Part shown: piece by piece, positions 19,803 to 32,600 of the stretch
Layout: every line of letters begins with the position of its first letter
How positions within the stretch are numbered: the first letter of the stretch is position 1
The notes under the pieces: generated by a model
What the model was told of the DNA's origin: nothing
Database searches by the model: none
The model's input: only the letters and a program-made list of their open reading frames with translations
Program-made: the position numbers and the translations under genes
Assembly: GCA_963210315.1 (NCBI GenBank)
Contig: OY723296.1
Location: 2,035,510-2,099,509 of the forward strand
Reading direction: 5' to 3'
Origin: Rhynchopus euleeides
Taxonomy: Eukaryota > Euglenozoa > Diplonemea > Diplonemida > Diplonemidae
DNA length: 64,000 nt

Positions 19803-20143
19803 TATTTTTACTTGATATACATGTATTTTACATGTATATTTCATGCATTTACATGTATTTTACATGTATAATACTTGTCATGCAAGTATTATACATGTAA
19901 AATACTTGCACGACAAGTAAAATACATGTATAATACTTGCATGACAAGTAAAATACTTGCATGCAAGTAAAATACATGTATTTTACTTGCATGCAAGTAT
20001 TTTACTTGTCATGCAAGTATTTTACATGTATAATACTTGCATGACAAGTATTATACATGTAAAATACATGTAAATGCATGAAATATACATGTAAAATACA
20101 TGTATATCAAGTAAAAATACATGTATAATAGTTGACATGCAAC
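19803..20143. repeat. AT-rich near-palindrome of TACATGTA and TTGCATGCAA blocks
   Basis: The central part of E1 between its two insertions reads nearly the same on both strands, from TATTTTTACTTGATATAC on the left to GTATATCAAGTAAAAATA on the right. It should form a large cruciform. Confidence 0.85.
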
Positions 20144-20145
20144 TA

Positions 20146-20860
20146 CCGTCACTCAAGTAATGTTGGTGGGGTAATAACCCACCAACTTCTTCCAGAACCC
20201 CCAAATCCACCAAATTAGTACCCCACCAACATATTTACCCCACCAACAAATCTACCCCACCAATTTATTACCCCAATGCGCATCGCTGACTACCGTTTTC
20301 GTGGCGAACGCCTAAGGGGCCCGGCTGATGGCTACGTTTTCCAGAAAATGCATACGGCGTACGCGTGGGCGTGCGGCGCCTGCAAACGGCAGTCTATGTA
20401 GTACAAGAGACGGCCATGTCCGCACACCAAATCGGTCGTCAACCTCAGCAGCCTTCGAGCCTTCGAGTAGGTAATCGTACCTTTTGCACTTGTGCGCGAA
20501 GGAACCGTCTGTGAAAGGCAAGAGCAAAGGCCAGGGCTCAGCCTACTGGGTGGCCTACTGTGTGCTGAGAGACCTGGAATACCAGCCGTACGCAATTTCT
20601 GCGTACGCGTAGGCAGCGTGGTTTCAGAAAGTGCGCACGGCGTACGCACATGCGTACGCGCAGTCGGGGTGGGTGGGCAGGGGGCTCCAAATCCCAGGTG
20701 CCAGAAAAAATCGCCAAGTACAATGCGCCCCAGGGGTAATTATGTTGGTGGGGTAATAACCCACCAACTTTTTTCAGAGCCCCAAATCCACCAAATTAGT
20801 ACCCCACCAACATATTTACCCCACCAATATATTACCCCACCAACAAAACTTGAGTGACGG
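20146..20860. mobile_element. E3: 715-bp inverted-repeat element nested in E1
   Basis: Ends CCGTCACTCAAGT and ACTTGAGTGACGG with TA on both sides (20144-20145 and 20861-20862). The inverted repeat continues inward through GTTGGTGGGGTAAT / ATTACCCCACCAAC. A block of about 105 bp next to the left end (about 20158-20275) recurs in direct orientation next to the right end (about 20741-20845). The interior is rich in GCGTACGC words. No ORF is supported. Confidence 0.85.
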
Positions 20861-21053
20861 TATTATACATGTATTTTTACTTGATATACATGTATTTTAC
20901 ATGTATATTTCAGGCATATACATGTATTATACATGTATAATAGTTGACATGCAAGTATTATACATGTATAATACATGTAAAAATCAGTATTTTTACATGT
21001 AAAATTTACAAGATCCCACCGTGTAGACGACAGCCACCCCCCCCCCCCCCCCC

Positions 21054-22207
21054 TAGGGGGGGTCAAATGGGGGTGACAAACACGATTTTTCAAAAAACCG
21101 GCACAGAGGCCCCAAAGCCCCCGTAAACCCTCCAAACCCCCCCAGATCGGTCCGGAAACCCATCGAACCCCACTTTTCCACCATTCCGGGCACCTCAGGT
21201 GCCCGAATTGGGGTACCTAAATTTTGTGCCACCGTTTGGTACCGTACAGTGCCACTGTGTGGGAGGTTGGAAAAGAAAATGCCCCAACACACCACATCTG
21301 AGGGTTGCAATGCATGTTGCTTGCCAACCACGTCATCCGGTGGGTGTCAGGCGCTATGTAGGTGGCATCAGCCAGGTCTTCGATGTGTTCTGGCTTGTAT
21401 ATGTACCTCCCTGTCACCATGCACCGGGAGGCTGCCTGTAGGTACGGAACAAGTCCAGATGGTCGTGTGATTCCTGTGCAGCAGTGCTCCACAACCGGGA
21501 TGTGTTGACAACGACTGTTGCAACACGAGCTGTACCTTCCGGGAACACACGAAGTGCGCTGTCGTGGTACCCATTGTGCAGAATTGGTAGTTGCTGCGGT
21601 CTACTTTGCCTGGCCCAAGAGCACTGATACTGAACAGTGCAATATGCGTGGCGAGGTGAATGCAACGGAAGCGCGCAAAGTCAATACAGCTCTCGGATGG
21701 CGGGTGGTGGTGCCACTAGTGTGTGACGTTCACTCGAGGATACAACGCATCACAATGAATCAGCAACCGTGGACCGAGTACAATACGCTCTCTGTGGCTG
21801 GTGTGGGGGACAAAGGCAGTGCCTGTGCCGCAGGCAGGGAGGTATATATACAAGCCAGAACACATCGAAGACCTGGCTGATGCCACCTACATAGCGCCTG
21901 ACACCCACCGGATGACGTGGTTGGCAAGCAACATGCATTGCAACCCTCAGATGTGGTGTGTTGGGGCATTTTCTTTTCCAACCTCCCACACAGTGGCACT
22001 GTACGGTACCAAACGGTGGCACAAAATTTAGGTACCCCAATTCGGGCACCTGAGGTGCCCGGAATGGTGGAAAAGTGGGGTTCGATGGGTTTCCGGACCG
22101 ATCTGGGGGGGTTTGGAGGGTTTACGGGGGCTTTGGGGCCTCTGCGCCGGTTTTTTTTGAAAAATCGTGTTTATCCACGTAAAAGGGGGGGCATTTGACC
22201 CCCCCTA
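21054..22207. mobile_element. E4: foldback element with 360-bp inverted arms
   Basis: Both ends begin TAGGGGGGGTCAAATG on their respective strands. Inverted arms run 21054-21414 and about 21833-22207 with only scattered differences, for example an indel of about 20 bp near the right end (about 22180). A spacer of about 420 bp separates them. It is inserted between C runs, so no target duplication can be read. Frames of 80-99 residues within the arms occur in both copies only because the arms are inverted copies. Confidence 0.88.
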
Positions 22208-22235
22208 CCCCCCCCCCCCCCCCCCGGCCTCTCTG

Positions 22236-22517
22236 CACGGTGGACTCCCACCCCCTGGAGCGGGGGTCTGGGGCGGGGGTCTGGACCCCCGCGAGCGGGG
22301 GTATGGACCCCCGCTAGCGGGAGTCTGGACCCCCGCGAGTGGGGGTCTGGACCCCCGCTAGCGGGAGTCTGCCCTGCTATTTTTGGTGCCCAGACGACCC
22401 CCGCGAGCGGGGTCCATACCCCCGCTCGGGGGTCCAGACCCCCGATAGCGGGGGTCCCGACCCCCGATATTCCGATATCCCAAAAAGGTGCACCCTGACG
22501 TGTGGGAGTCCACCGTG
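22236..22517. mobile_element. E5: 282-bp MITE with CACGGTGG ends
   Basis: Ends CACGGTGGACTCCCAC and GTGGGAGTCCACCGTG, with TG flanking both sides (22234-22235 and 22518-22519). The interior is a run of short palindromic words (GGACCCCCGCTAGCGGGAGT and variants). Its ends match those of E1, so both could use the same transposase family. Confidence 0.75.
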
Positions 22518-23625
22518 TGTGGTTTGTGTTGGGGGACCACCCCCGACAGCGCCCCCCCCGTTCCGGGGAGACTCGTGAGCAGCCCTTTTCCCTGAGGGGG
22601 GCTTGCCGTGCTCTGTGCAGAAATCCGTTAATTTGGGTGTGGGAGGGTGGGGTGTGAGGGGGGGGGGGGCTGGCTGAATAGTTCTAAAAAACGCTCAAAA
22701 AGATAAACAAAAAAAAGCTCGAGAGCGGGGGGGAGGGGGGGAGGGTGTGCGCGCGGGGGGTGCGGGTGTGGGAAAGGTGCCATCCCATCTCCCTCTTCCC
22801 TACCCTTCCCTTCCCCTCCGATCCTCCGGTTCCCTCCGTTCTGGGGCGCACAAAAAAATATGCAAATTTTGGCCAGACGCAGCACGCACCCACGCACGCG
22901 AATCTCTTCTCTTTTTTTTGAAGCTGTGTAGATCACACCAAGAGGGCATCTGCACTTGATGCGATCTTCGCACTGTCGTCACACACCCAGGACAAACGTC
23001 TGCAATATCGACACCAACCGATATGTGGGGCAGGCTTGGAGAAGGTGGGGGCTGGCGGGGTGGGGTGGGGTGCGGTGGGCGGGGCTCTGTATATGCCAGC
23101 AAAGGCGGTTGACACATGTGTGGCTCTGAGTACACGGCAAAGTATCTCCCGACCGAGAGAGAGAGGCTGGCGTTGCCTCTCCCCGTCGCCCCCCACCCGC
23201 CCCCTCCTTGTGAGGTTAACTCCCCCCCTCGCCCGCCCCTGGTCAGACCCAGGGTGATGCTGACGTCTTTCTCACGGTTTGCTTCGAGTCGTGGGATACT
23301 CCATTAACGCTGCCTCCTCTCGGTTTGGATTCCGATTTTTGTCACTCTGGAATGCTGCGAGGGTTTCACACGAGTCACACTTGTTCATTTTGTGTGACAG
23401 AACAAACTTGATTTGTGCACAAGCTTTTGCGTACGCGGGAGAGGGTCTGTGGAGTCCCCCTGGCCCCTGTGGGGGTGCTGCCCCATTCACTGGCACTGGG
23501 ATGGGCTTCCGTGGCCACTTTCCTCTGGCCCCACCACACGTTGATCTTTAAAGTTTAGTGTAGGTCGCCACACACACCACACACCCTTGCCAACACCAAG
23601 CAAACAGGCGTGGGGTGTGCGTGCC
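22518..23625. other. Spacer upstream of the PKD1-like gene
   Basis: G-rich and C-rich low-complexity DNA with no supported gene. At 23540-23575 lies an inverted copy of the motif found at 2726-2755 upstream of the PKD2-like gene. The promoter of the PKD1-like gene is expected here but is not identifiable by eye. Confidence 0.5.
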
Positions 23626-26600
23626 ATGCGACGACGCAACGCAGGGTACCTGCAGGGGGCGCTGGTTGTGGCAGGCACAGCGTGGCTGCAGGCACTGCTG
23701 CTGCTGCACATATCCTCGCTGTTGGATGAGGGTGTGCGTGCCCACGAGGGTGGCGAGGCAGGGTACTTCCGCGAGCGTGGGTCCGGGGCAAAGGTGCTGA
23801 GCGTGGACAGCCCTGACGGCTTCTTCCCCCCGATGGACAGCTGGCGCAGTGCCCGCATCAGCCTGCCTCGCAACCCGCACTGGCTGGGGAGTGCGGTGAC
23901 GGTGCGCTTCCGTGGGTGGGGCTTCTTCCCAAAGATGCGGTTCACGTTGCAGAACACCAACGCCACGCAGTGCTCGGAGATGTACAACATCAACCGCAAC
24001 GCGACGTGGGAGCCCTTCACCAACAGGACGTCGAGGTACAACACCACATTTACGTTGACCTCAACGCCGACAGTGGGGAACATCACGCCTACGTACTCCG
24101 ACTGGTTCCCCTACAAAGCACCTGTGGACTACTACCCGTTTGACTTCTCGGGGCTGCGTGACCCGCTGTCGGCTGAGTCGGTGTCGGCTGACGGGACGGA
24201 GGCGAATTTCACGATCCCGCTGTACCCCTACTTCACGGAGGCAGCGGAGGGCTATGTCTTCTGCCTGGAGTCGCCGCCGCGTGTGGGGAACTCGTCGCGA
24301 TATTGGGATACCACCACCACACCGACCATGACTGCGACGGAGACTGACGATCCGCCCTACGTCGACTACACCATCGACACGGGGGTCGGTTTTGAGGTGT
24401 ACGACCTCAAGGACATCTCCGGCACGTCAGGCGCGTCGCGGCAGGCGGGAAACGGAACAGGGGTGCACGTCGACGACAAGCCCCCGTATGTCGTGGCATA
24501 CGGTGACGACCACAGCAGGTACAGCTTCTCGGCCTTCGTCCCGATGGGGCACACAGGGCGGGCGCTGTACACCGCATTCAGCGAACGGCCGTACTGCGGC
24601 GACATCTACACACCGAGGGGGTGGTCGTCACTGGGGACGGTTGCAACGCTTGTGGAGCAGCCGATGCTGATCGAGAAGGACACCAGTGCGAACGGGACTC
24701 ACGACTATCACATGTACCTCACTCAGCCGGAGACGCTGCGTGCTTCTGAGGGCAACACGTCGCTGTACCTTTGCGTAAGCGGGTACCAGAGCCACGGGTT
24801 CTACCACCCCATCAAGCTGAGCGACACGGAGGAGCGCTACGGCAAGCAGTGGGATGTCGTGTTCAGGACTGTGCTGCGTGTGGACAGCATCGCGCACCTC
24901 AACGAGAAGCTCGACCCCGAGCCTGAGTACATTCCGGGGCGTCCGTCGAATGCGTCGTGGCTCCTCGACCCAGAGCAGGGCCGTGTGTCGGAGCACCCCC
25001 CCGACACACAGCACAACAACACGCTGCGCTTCATCGTGGGGCACAAGTACAAAGTGTACCTGACGCACACTGGGCTGCACGACTACATGCGTGTGGCGGT
25101 GACGACGAACCTCTCGTGCGAGATAGGATCGGACTTCGTGGAGACAGCGCGAGTCCATGTGTTCCTCAACGAGTCGGACTCTGCCTACGCCGTGTTCTTG
25201 CCGAAACAGACATTCCTCGGGGGGCGCCTGTGCCTTTCACGCGTGGGCCCTTTCATCAACCCAGAGTACACCGTCGACACAGGGTTCCGTGTTGCCTCCT
25301 ACCTGATCGAGGGCGTCGAGCAGGTCCAGGATGTGTATGATTTCGGGTTTGGCGAGACAGGCTACAAGTGGGTGCTGTCACAGAACCTGGAGCAGTTCAT
25401 TCGCATCAAGTTCGAGGGGGGCGACGGTGTCGGGTCCTGGACAGGCGACGAATGGGCCGGCACAGGCTGCACGTTGGATGAGTCGGGGGAGCACCAGCCG
25501 GCCTTCATTGCCCCGAAGTACGACGTCGGACACTGGGATACACGCATGCAGGACACCACACGGAACGACCTGTTCTACCTCAACTACACCGTGTCAGGCG
25601 CGCGGTGGCGCACCCACGTGTTTGTGTGCATCGCAACGTACCCCTACGCCCACTCGGCATACGAGCTGATGCCCTTCAAGGTGAACTTCAGCACCACCTT
25701 CGTCAACGCCTCCTTCTCCGACCAGGAGGTGGCAAACCCGTCCCGCATCTTCCTCTACGCGGGGCACGAGGTGGACGTGAAGCTGAACGGTGCAGGCATG
25801 TGGCCCTTCATGCGCCTCGCCTTAGGGGGGAGCTGCATCGACGACCTCCACACTTACATCGGCGAGACGCAACCCTCCTTCTTCACGGTGGTCAACGAAG
25901 AGCGGACGTATGCGGAATTCCACACCCCCACCGCGTGGGTTGCGCAACCTTCTGCGTCGGGTGCGTTCGTCTGCATGTCCTCAACGTCGAACGGCACGTC
26001 CTTCCCTCTGGACACGGGCTGGCGCTTCACGGTGATGCAGCTGCAGGCGATCAACAAGAAGACGTACCTCCCTATCGTGTACGGCAGCTCCGACAAGGTG
26101 TTCCAGGTGGACTACGTGAATGGCGAGGTCGGCATCCAGATCGCCTTCCTGCCGGAGTGCGACATGGTGCGCCGCACCTGCGGCGGTGTGAGTGTGCACG
26201 CAGGGTACTGCTCGGACCCCGACCCCTACTCGCAGGCCATCGTGGGCAACTGCAAGCGCAACCCCCTGGGCGAGGGCGGCATCAACGACAGGAAGTTCAT
26301 CGCCAGCAACGTGCCCCCCCCGGGGAACATCATGTTCATCTACAACTGCCAGAGCGCACAGCACGCCCACCTCAAGGTGTGCTGCGCGCCCATTGCCGGC
26401 TCGGTATTCCGCGACACGGGGCTGCGGATTTCATTCCTCGTGACGGTCGACACCGTCGAGGTCGACAGCGTCGTGCTGCCGCAGCGTTCCGACGTCCTTG
26501 TCTACAGGGGCCAGACCCCCACCGTGAAGCTGACAGGCACAGGGTTGTATGCCTACATGCGGCTCGCATCGATGCCCAACTGCACAGCCGTCCCCTATGA

Positions 26601-29600
26601 CGAGTACCAGTCCTCCTCGAATGCCTCGTGGGTGTCGCGCACCCGGGAGTGGGGCTTCGTGAAGGACTCCAACAACACGGGGCACACGTCGCTGCAGTAC
26701 ACCCCGACACCCGCATCGACGCGCGACATCGTGACGCGGTGGAAGCTGTGCCTCTCGGAGTTTGCGAGGGTCAGCGAATACCCCGCAGACTTCAGCATCG
26801 AGATCCCCTTCACCTTCACCGTGGTGGAGCTGGTCACCATCAACACCACACGCTACATGACCATCCCCTACGGCGAGCGGCTGCCCCTGCGCATGGAGGG
26901 GATGAACCTGCTGCCCGGCATGCAGATCAAGATTCAGCAGGACTGCGGGAACTACGCACCCACGACAGACGTCTGCAGGGGCACGCTCGGCATGCCCTTT
27001 GCTTCAGGGTGCAACGTGCTGAGCGACACGCTGTGCTACGACCTGCCTTCGGGCGGGCAGCGCATCGACGGCCTGTGGTTCTTTCTCTTCCAGTCGATCT
27101 CTTCGCAGAACACGGAGAACCTGAAGGTGTGCCTGTCGCTGTGGCCTTCCACCAACCAGCAGTTCTACGACACGGGACTGCGGATCAGCTTCCTTGTCAA
27201 CGTGGAGGCTGTGCGCGTCCACCGCGTGGAGGTGCGGCGCTACGAGACAGTGCTGGTCTACAGAGGGTTCAACGATTTCCCTGGGGAGGAGTGGCCTGCC
27301 AACGACGTCCGCTACCGCCGTGCTGTCAGCCTCGAGCTGCGGGGCAAGGGCTTCCGCGACGGCTTCCGCACCAAGCTGCAGCGGGAGTGCGGCGCCATCA
27401 ACGCCACAGAGGGCGGCCCCCCGATGGCCGTGCTGCCACTGGGCGATGGGCAGGGGCGCACACCCGACAGGTGTGGGTATGGCGACACGGCAGCACACGT
27501 CTACCTGACACCCGATCAGGTGGACAAGACCACGTCGCAGAACTTGCACATGTGCCTCTCCGTGCTGTCGAAGGGGACACGGTTCGACGGGGAGAGCCAC
27601 GTCTACCTGGGTGTTGTGGAGCTGATGGCTGTTTCCACCAGTGGCGGCTCGCATGTGTCTGTGCCGTTTGGGTTTGTCGGGTCGCTGGTGCTGTACGGCT
27701 CGTCGCTGATGCCCTTCAGCAAGATACGCATCGCGATGCACCAAACAGGCGGCATCTGCCACGGCGGCTCCACCTCCTTCGACGCGCCGCTGGGCTTCAG
27801 CCGTGTCGAGGGCGAGCCGCGGTGCCAGCCGCAGCCGAACCCACGCTACAGCATGTATGGGGGCTCGCGTGACAGCAAGGCATGCGAGCAGTACCACGGC
27901 GCGCTGGACAGGCGGTATGAAGGCGGGGCTGCAGCGGAGGTGCGCCTCGACCACTCGCGGACCTTCAGGCAGGTGGAGAACCTCTACGTGTGCCTGTCGC
28001 TGTGGGGGTCCAGCCAGTTCTACGTCACGCCCATCACCATCACCACGGGGGTCTCCTTTGCGTCTGTGGAGAGCTACAGCAAGCACCACCTGCTGGGCAC
28101 CCTGCACCGCGACATCTATGTGTACACCAAGTACCGTGAGCATGTCATCACGCTGCACGGGAAAGGGTTTTTCGGGCACCACCGTGTGGCCTTCATGAAG
28201 GGGTCGTGTGGGGTCTTCAACTACTCGAAGCCGCTGCACGAGAGGTTGGGGCCGTATCCTGTGGAGCCGGTGATGATGCCGAATGAGACGTACCTCCCGA
28301 CGACACCGCAGTCCAATGGGGGCGACCACACTGCTGCGCTGGTGCGGCTGCATGTGGCGTCGAACCTGACGGGCCTGCACCTCTGCTACTCTGTGTTCGA
28401 GGCGAGCGACCCGATCAACCGCAACAACTTCACGCAGGCGGTGGGGGGTATCCGCATGACCTCGGTGGACCTGCACATCTCGAAGTACTACGGCATGCGG
28501 CGCAGCACCGCCGACCCCATCCAGATTGTGTACGGCAAGACAGAGCGCATTATTGTGGAGGGCGTCAACCTGCTGCCGAAGGACAACATCTACAACCAGT
28601 TCCTCTTCAACCTGAATGATGACTGCGATGTGAATGTGACGGTTGGCTCCGCGACCCCTGCCGCCATGACGTATGTGCAGGAGCGCGACCCGGTGACCCA
28701 ACGGATAGTCAGCAACGTGCCGGCATTCTCATTCCCCGCGTCGCTGACACGGCAGTACTCCCACCGAAAGCTGTGCTTCTCCCCCTACAAGCAGCCATAC
28801 CATAAGTTCCTCGACACCGGGTACCGCATTCACTTCCTGTGTGCCGACCCTGCGTATGACTGCAACGACGGCACTGCTGGCATTTGCGATGCAAATGCAA
28901 CGCGCTACCACCAGCTGTCGAAGGGGTGTTCCTGCACCTTCAATGTCCGCACGAACTACAGCTGCGCGCTGGAGTCCCAGGTGCCCTGCAAAGCTGCAAC
29001 GACCTGCTCGGGACACGGAGTCTGCTCAGCGAACGCGGCGATCTGCGTGTGTGACACGAACTACTACGGCCCGGCCTGTGCCTCCTGCAACACCAACATC
29101 TACGACATGCGGTACACCGACACGCTGAAGCACGCTGTCATCCAGTTCAAAACGGAGTACACACATCCTGATAGGCAGGTCGCAGCCTCAGCGTCTTCGA
29201 CGTCCTGCGACGCCGTTCTGGCTGCGGAGTCATTGAAGCAGTTGGGCGGGCCGCAGTGCTACTGGGACAACCCGAGCCGCCTGCATGTGTTTGCTGGCCA
29301 CGGTGCCAACCAGCCCGCCTTCGGCATCGCGCTTCGCACACCTGGCATCACGAGGCACTGCCGCGACTCCGGCGGCGGTGACAGCCCTATCATCATCCCA
29401 CACACGCTGCCCACCGTGGCCACCAAGGCCTACCTGCAGGTGCCTGCCGAGGTGGGGCCCTGTGACGGCGTTGTGCTGGACGCCTCCTTCTCAACGGCAC
29501 CTGGGGGGGAGATGGAGTACTACTTCAGCCTGGACAACAGCAGCGCCCAGCATGACTTCTCGGTCGACTTCGACACAGACATCCGCACAGGGCGCGACCC

Positions 29601-32600
29601 CACCATCCCCTTCATCGACGTGCCTGCCCAGCTGATCCCCATCGGCACCTACCGCCTGGTCCTGCGTGTGAAGAGCATCCTCGCTGGGTCGGAGCACATC
29701 GTATTCGCCACCTTCACCAAGACCCGCCCTGCTATCCCTGCCAACCTCGTTGTGATGTTCCCACAGCGCTCCCCCGCCATTGCGGAGGACGTCCTCAAGG
29801 TGCTTGTCTTCGGCCCTATCGAGGTCTCATCGTTCGCCCTGACCAACGCAGCCATGACATGCCTGGGACTCAACTACCAACCCCCTGCCAACAAGCGGTG
29901 GGTCATCACATGGTCGGTGTGGTGGCGTGCCCTCGATGGCGACCTCTACATGGGCCCAGACGGGTTGCCGCTGCAGCAGGGCCCCTCAGGTGGCTGGGTG
30001 TCCATGCCGCTGCCGGAGCAGAAGCAGAACAAACCCTCGCTGTACCTCAACATGCGGGTGCAGGGCGCCGAGTCGGTCTTCGACACCATCCCGATCGACC
30101 GCGAGGCGGAGGTGCGTGTCAAGGTTGAGATGTTCGACGGCGACAGGCCAGCCACCACGTTCCCACTGGCGCAGGGCAACTCCACGATGCGGGTGGAGCG
30201 GCACGGCAGCTCTGTGGTGTACTTCCAGGGGGGGAACCGCACCGTCTCCAACAGCTTCTTCATGCGCGTGCTGATTCGGATCGACTCCGGAAAGGAGGTC
30301 AACGAGCCCTACCTGGTGCAGTGGTGGTGCAACGACACCACCACCGCCACCGGCCGCCGCGTCGAGAAGCCATGCCCCGCACCCCTCAACTCCATCGTCA
30401 CCCAGACGCAGGGCGGGCTCGACAAGGCCATCCTCCCCAACCTGCAGCAGGGGCCCCTCGAGCACTTCTTCCAGGGGCCCATCCCTGCTGGGGCCTACCT
30501 CTTCACAGTGCAGGTCTTCGTGCCACGTCTCGAGAAGATGCTCACCACACAGTCTGAGGTGAACGTCGAGCCGCAAGGCGGCCAGGGCACCCTGCTGGAT
30601 GTCGGCATCAGCCCCCTCCCGGGCACGCTCTCCCCGCAGGAGGTTGCCTCAGGCTCCCCGTCGGGGCTGATCGTGGAGACGATGGGTGCGCCTCTTCCAA
30701 ACTCGCAGTACCGCTATGCCTGGTCGGTGTGGCACTCCCGGACCAACGTGCCCCTGGGCAGCAGCATCGACATCACGCAGAAGCAGCTGACGCTGCCGAA
30801 GAACATCTTCCAGCCGGGCGGGACCTATCAGGTTCGCGCGTTGGTGCGTGAGGTGGACCTGACGACGGGGCTGATCCTGAGGCAGGCGAATCCCAGCTAT
30901 ACGATGTATGCCGTGTCGCCGCCCCACGGTGGGCGGCTGCGTGTGGCGGGGCAGCCGGCTGTGCTGCTGGCAGAGGGGTGGGCCATCGAGGAGGGGCGGT
31001 ACCCCCTGACGTACAAGTTTTCCGTGGAGCTGTTCTGCGACGGCCCGAGGGAGGCCGGGTGCTCCTGCTGCCACGAGGGGCAGAAGCAGCCGCAGGTCAG
31101 CCCCGGGTTCACCCTGCCCGAGGGGGGCGAGGGGTCCCCGCCGGACTGCGAGGCGGTGTGCCAGGCCTGCAGCTGCCTGCTGCTGTCGGATTTTATCACG
31201 CGGAATTATGTTGCGGTCACCATCCCGCGCACGGTGGACAGGGAGTTTGTGAAGTACAGCGTGACGGTGGCAGACAGGCAGGGCTCCGAGGGGCGGCTGG
31301 ATGTGCTCATCGAGTCCATCGTTGACGACGGGACAGGGGTCGGTGCACCCACGACGCCCTCCCCGGAAGGGAATGTGGAGCCGTGGATGCAGGAGGTGGA
31401 CACCATCGGGCTGAAGGATCTGAGCGTTGCTGTGAACAAGCAGGATGTGAACCTCTTCCTGCTGACCTTTGCGAAGCTGACGACGGACATGCAGTTCTTC
31501 GTGACAAAGCAGTTCGTGCGGGTGGAGTGCTTCACGGTGACGGACCAGCTGCCTGTCACAGACACGCCCAGCCTGACGAGCAGCCTCTCTCTGTCTACCA
31601 CGCTGGACCTCAACGGGAGCAACGCCACGACGACCGCCATCGCCAACTACACCACACCCACCCTGGAGGTGCCTGCCACCGACTCGCCTGCACCCAGGCA
31701 GGAGGAGCCCTACCTCGACGACTTCCTCCGCTCCAACACCACCACACTGACGCGGCCGCCCCCCAGGTGCAAGAGCACGCTGCCCCCGCTGGGCGAGGCG
31801 CCGCTGCTGCCCTTCTTCCCCAAGAGCCGCTCCCTAGGGTATCAGGTGCAGGTCATGCTGCAGGAGGCGGGTGCCGTGCTGGGGTCGGTGTCGTCTGCCA
31901 ACGAGAAGGACCGTGTTTTGGATCTGGTGCTGACCGCCACCAGCCAGCCCGCCTTCGTCAACAGGGGCAACGGCGCGGAGAATGCGGTGGCGGTGGTGGA
32001 GAAGATCATCCACGAGAGCACGTATCTCAACAGCGAGGAGCTGGGGTTCAGCACGAAGGTGGCGCGCCTGCTGGCGCAGGTGCTGCTGGCGACGGCGACA
32101 AACCTGCCGGACAGCGCAGACCCCTCGCAGACTGGGGGCGATGTGCCGCCTCTGGTGGACGTGCAGGTGCGGCGCAGCAAGAAGAAGCAGGTGCAGCGCA
32201 TCACACGTGCCCTCGATGCCATCACAGCCACCAAGGGTGCCGATTCCGACATCGGCAGCGAGTGGGAGGTGAAGGGGGGCGGGATATCCCGCAAGTGCAA
32301 GCGGATGTGGTCGTCGCAGCTGCTGTCGGCAGGGCCGCAGGCGAGCTCGCTGGACCTCACCGACACTGCCGCCAAGTACGGCGATGCGAGGTTCCCCAAC
32401 TCCACGATGCGGGTGTGCGACCTGCACCACGCGTGCAACACCACCAACCTCACGATGTCCCTCTCCGGTGTGGAGCCCTACAGGGGGTCCAACTCCGAGA
32501 CACGCGTCTCCGCCTGCCTGACGTCCTACCCCACCATGCTGCACGACTACAGCTACTCCCTGCAGAACGTGACAGGCGACTACACAGTGAGCTACACACT

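Larger units (their letters stand above)
18812..21023. mobile_element. E1: inverted-repeat element with CACGGTGG ends, host of two nested insertions
   Basis: Left end CACGGTGGGATCTTGTAAA, right end its reverse complement, flanked by TA on both sides (18810-18811 and 21024-21025). The terminal inverted arms extend roughly 180 bp. The interior is AT-rich and built of TACATGTA, TTGCATG and TATAATAC words forming further palindromes. Removing E2 and E3 leaves about 690 bp. There is no coding capacity; open frames through the palindromes are artefacts of repetition. A TA duplication fits Tc1/mariner-type transposition, but the superfamily is not established. Confidence 0.82.

Noticed and set aside
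18769-21135. ORFs reading TCIILACQLLYMYN-like sequence
   Set aside because: They translate TACATGTA palindromes. The same peptide appears on opposite strands because of E1's inverted arms.
21199-22049. 80-99 residue ORFs inside E4
   Set aside because: Mirror copies in the two inverted arms with no domain; better explained by the foldback structure.
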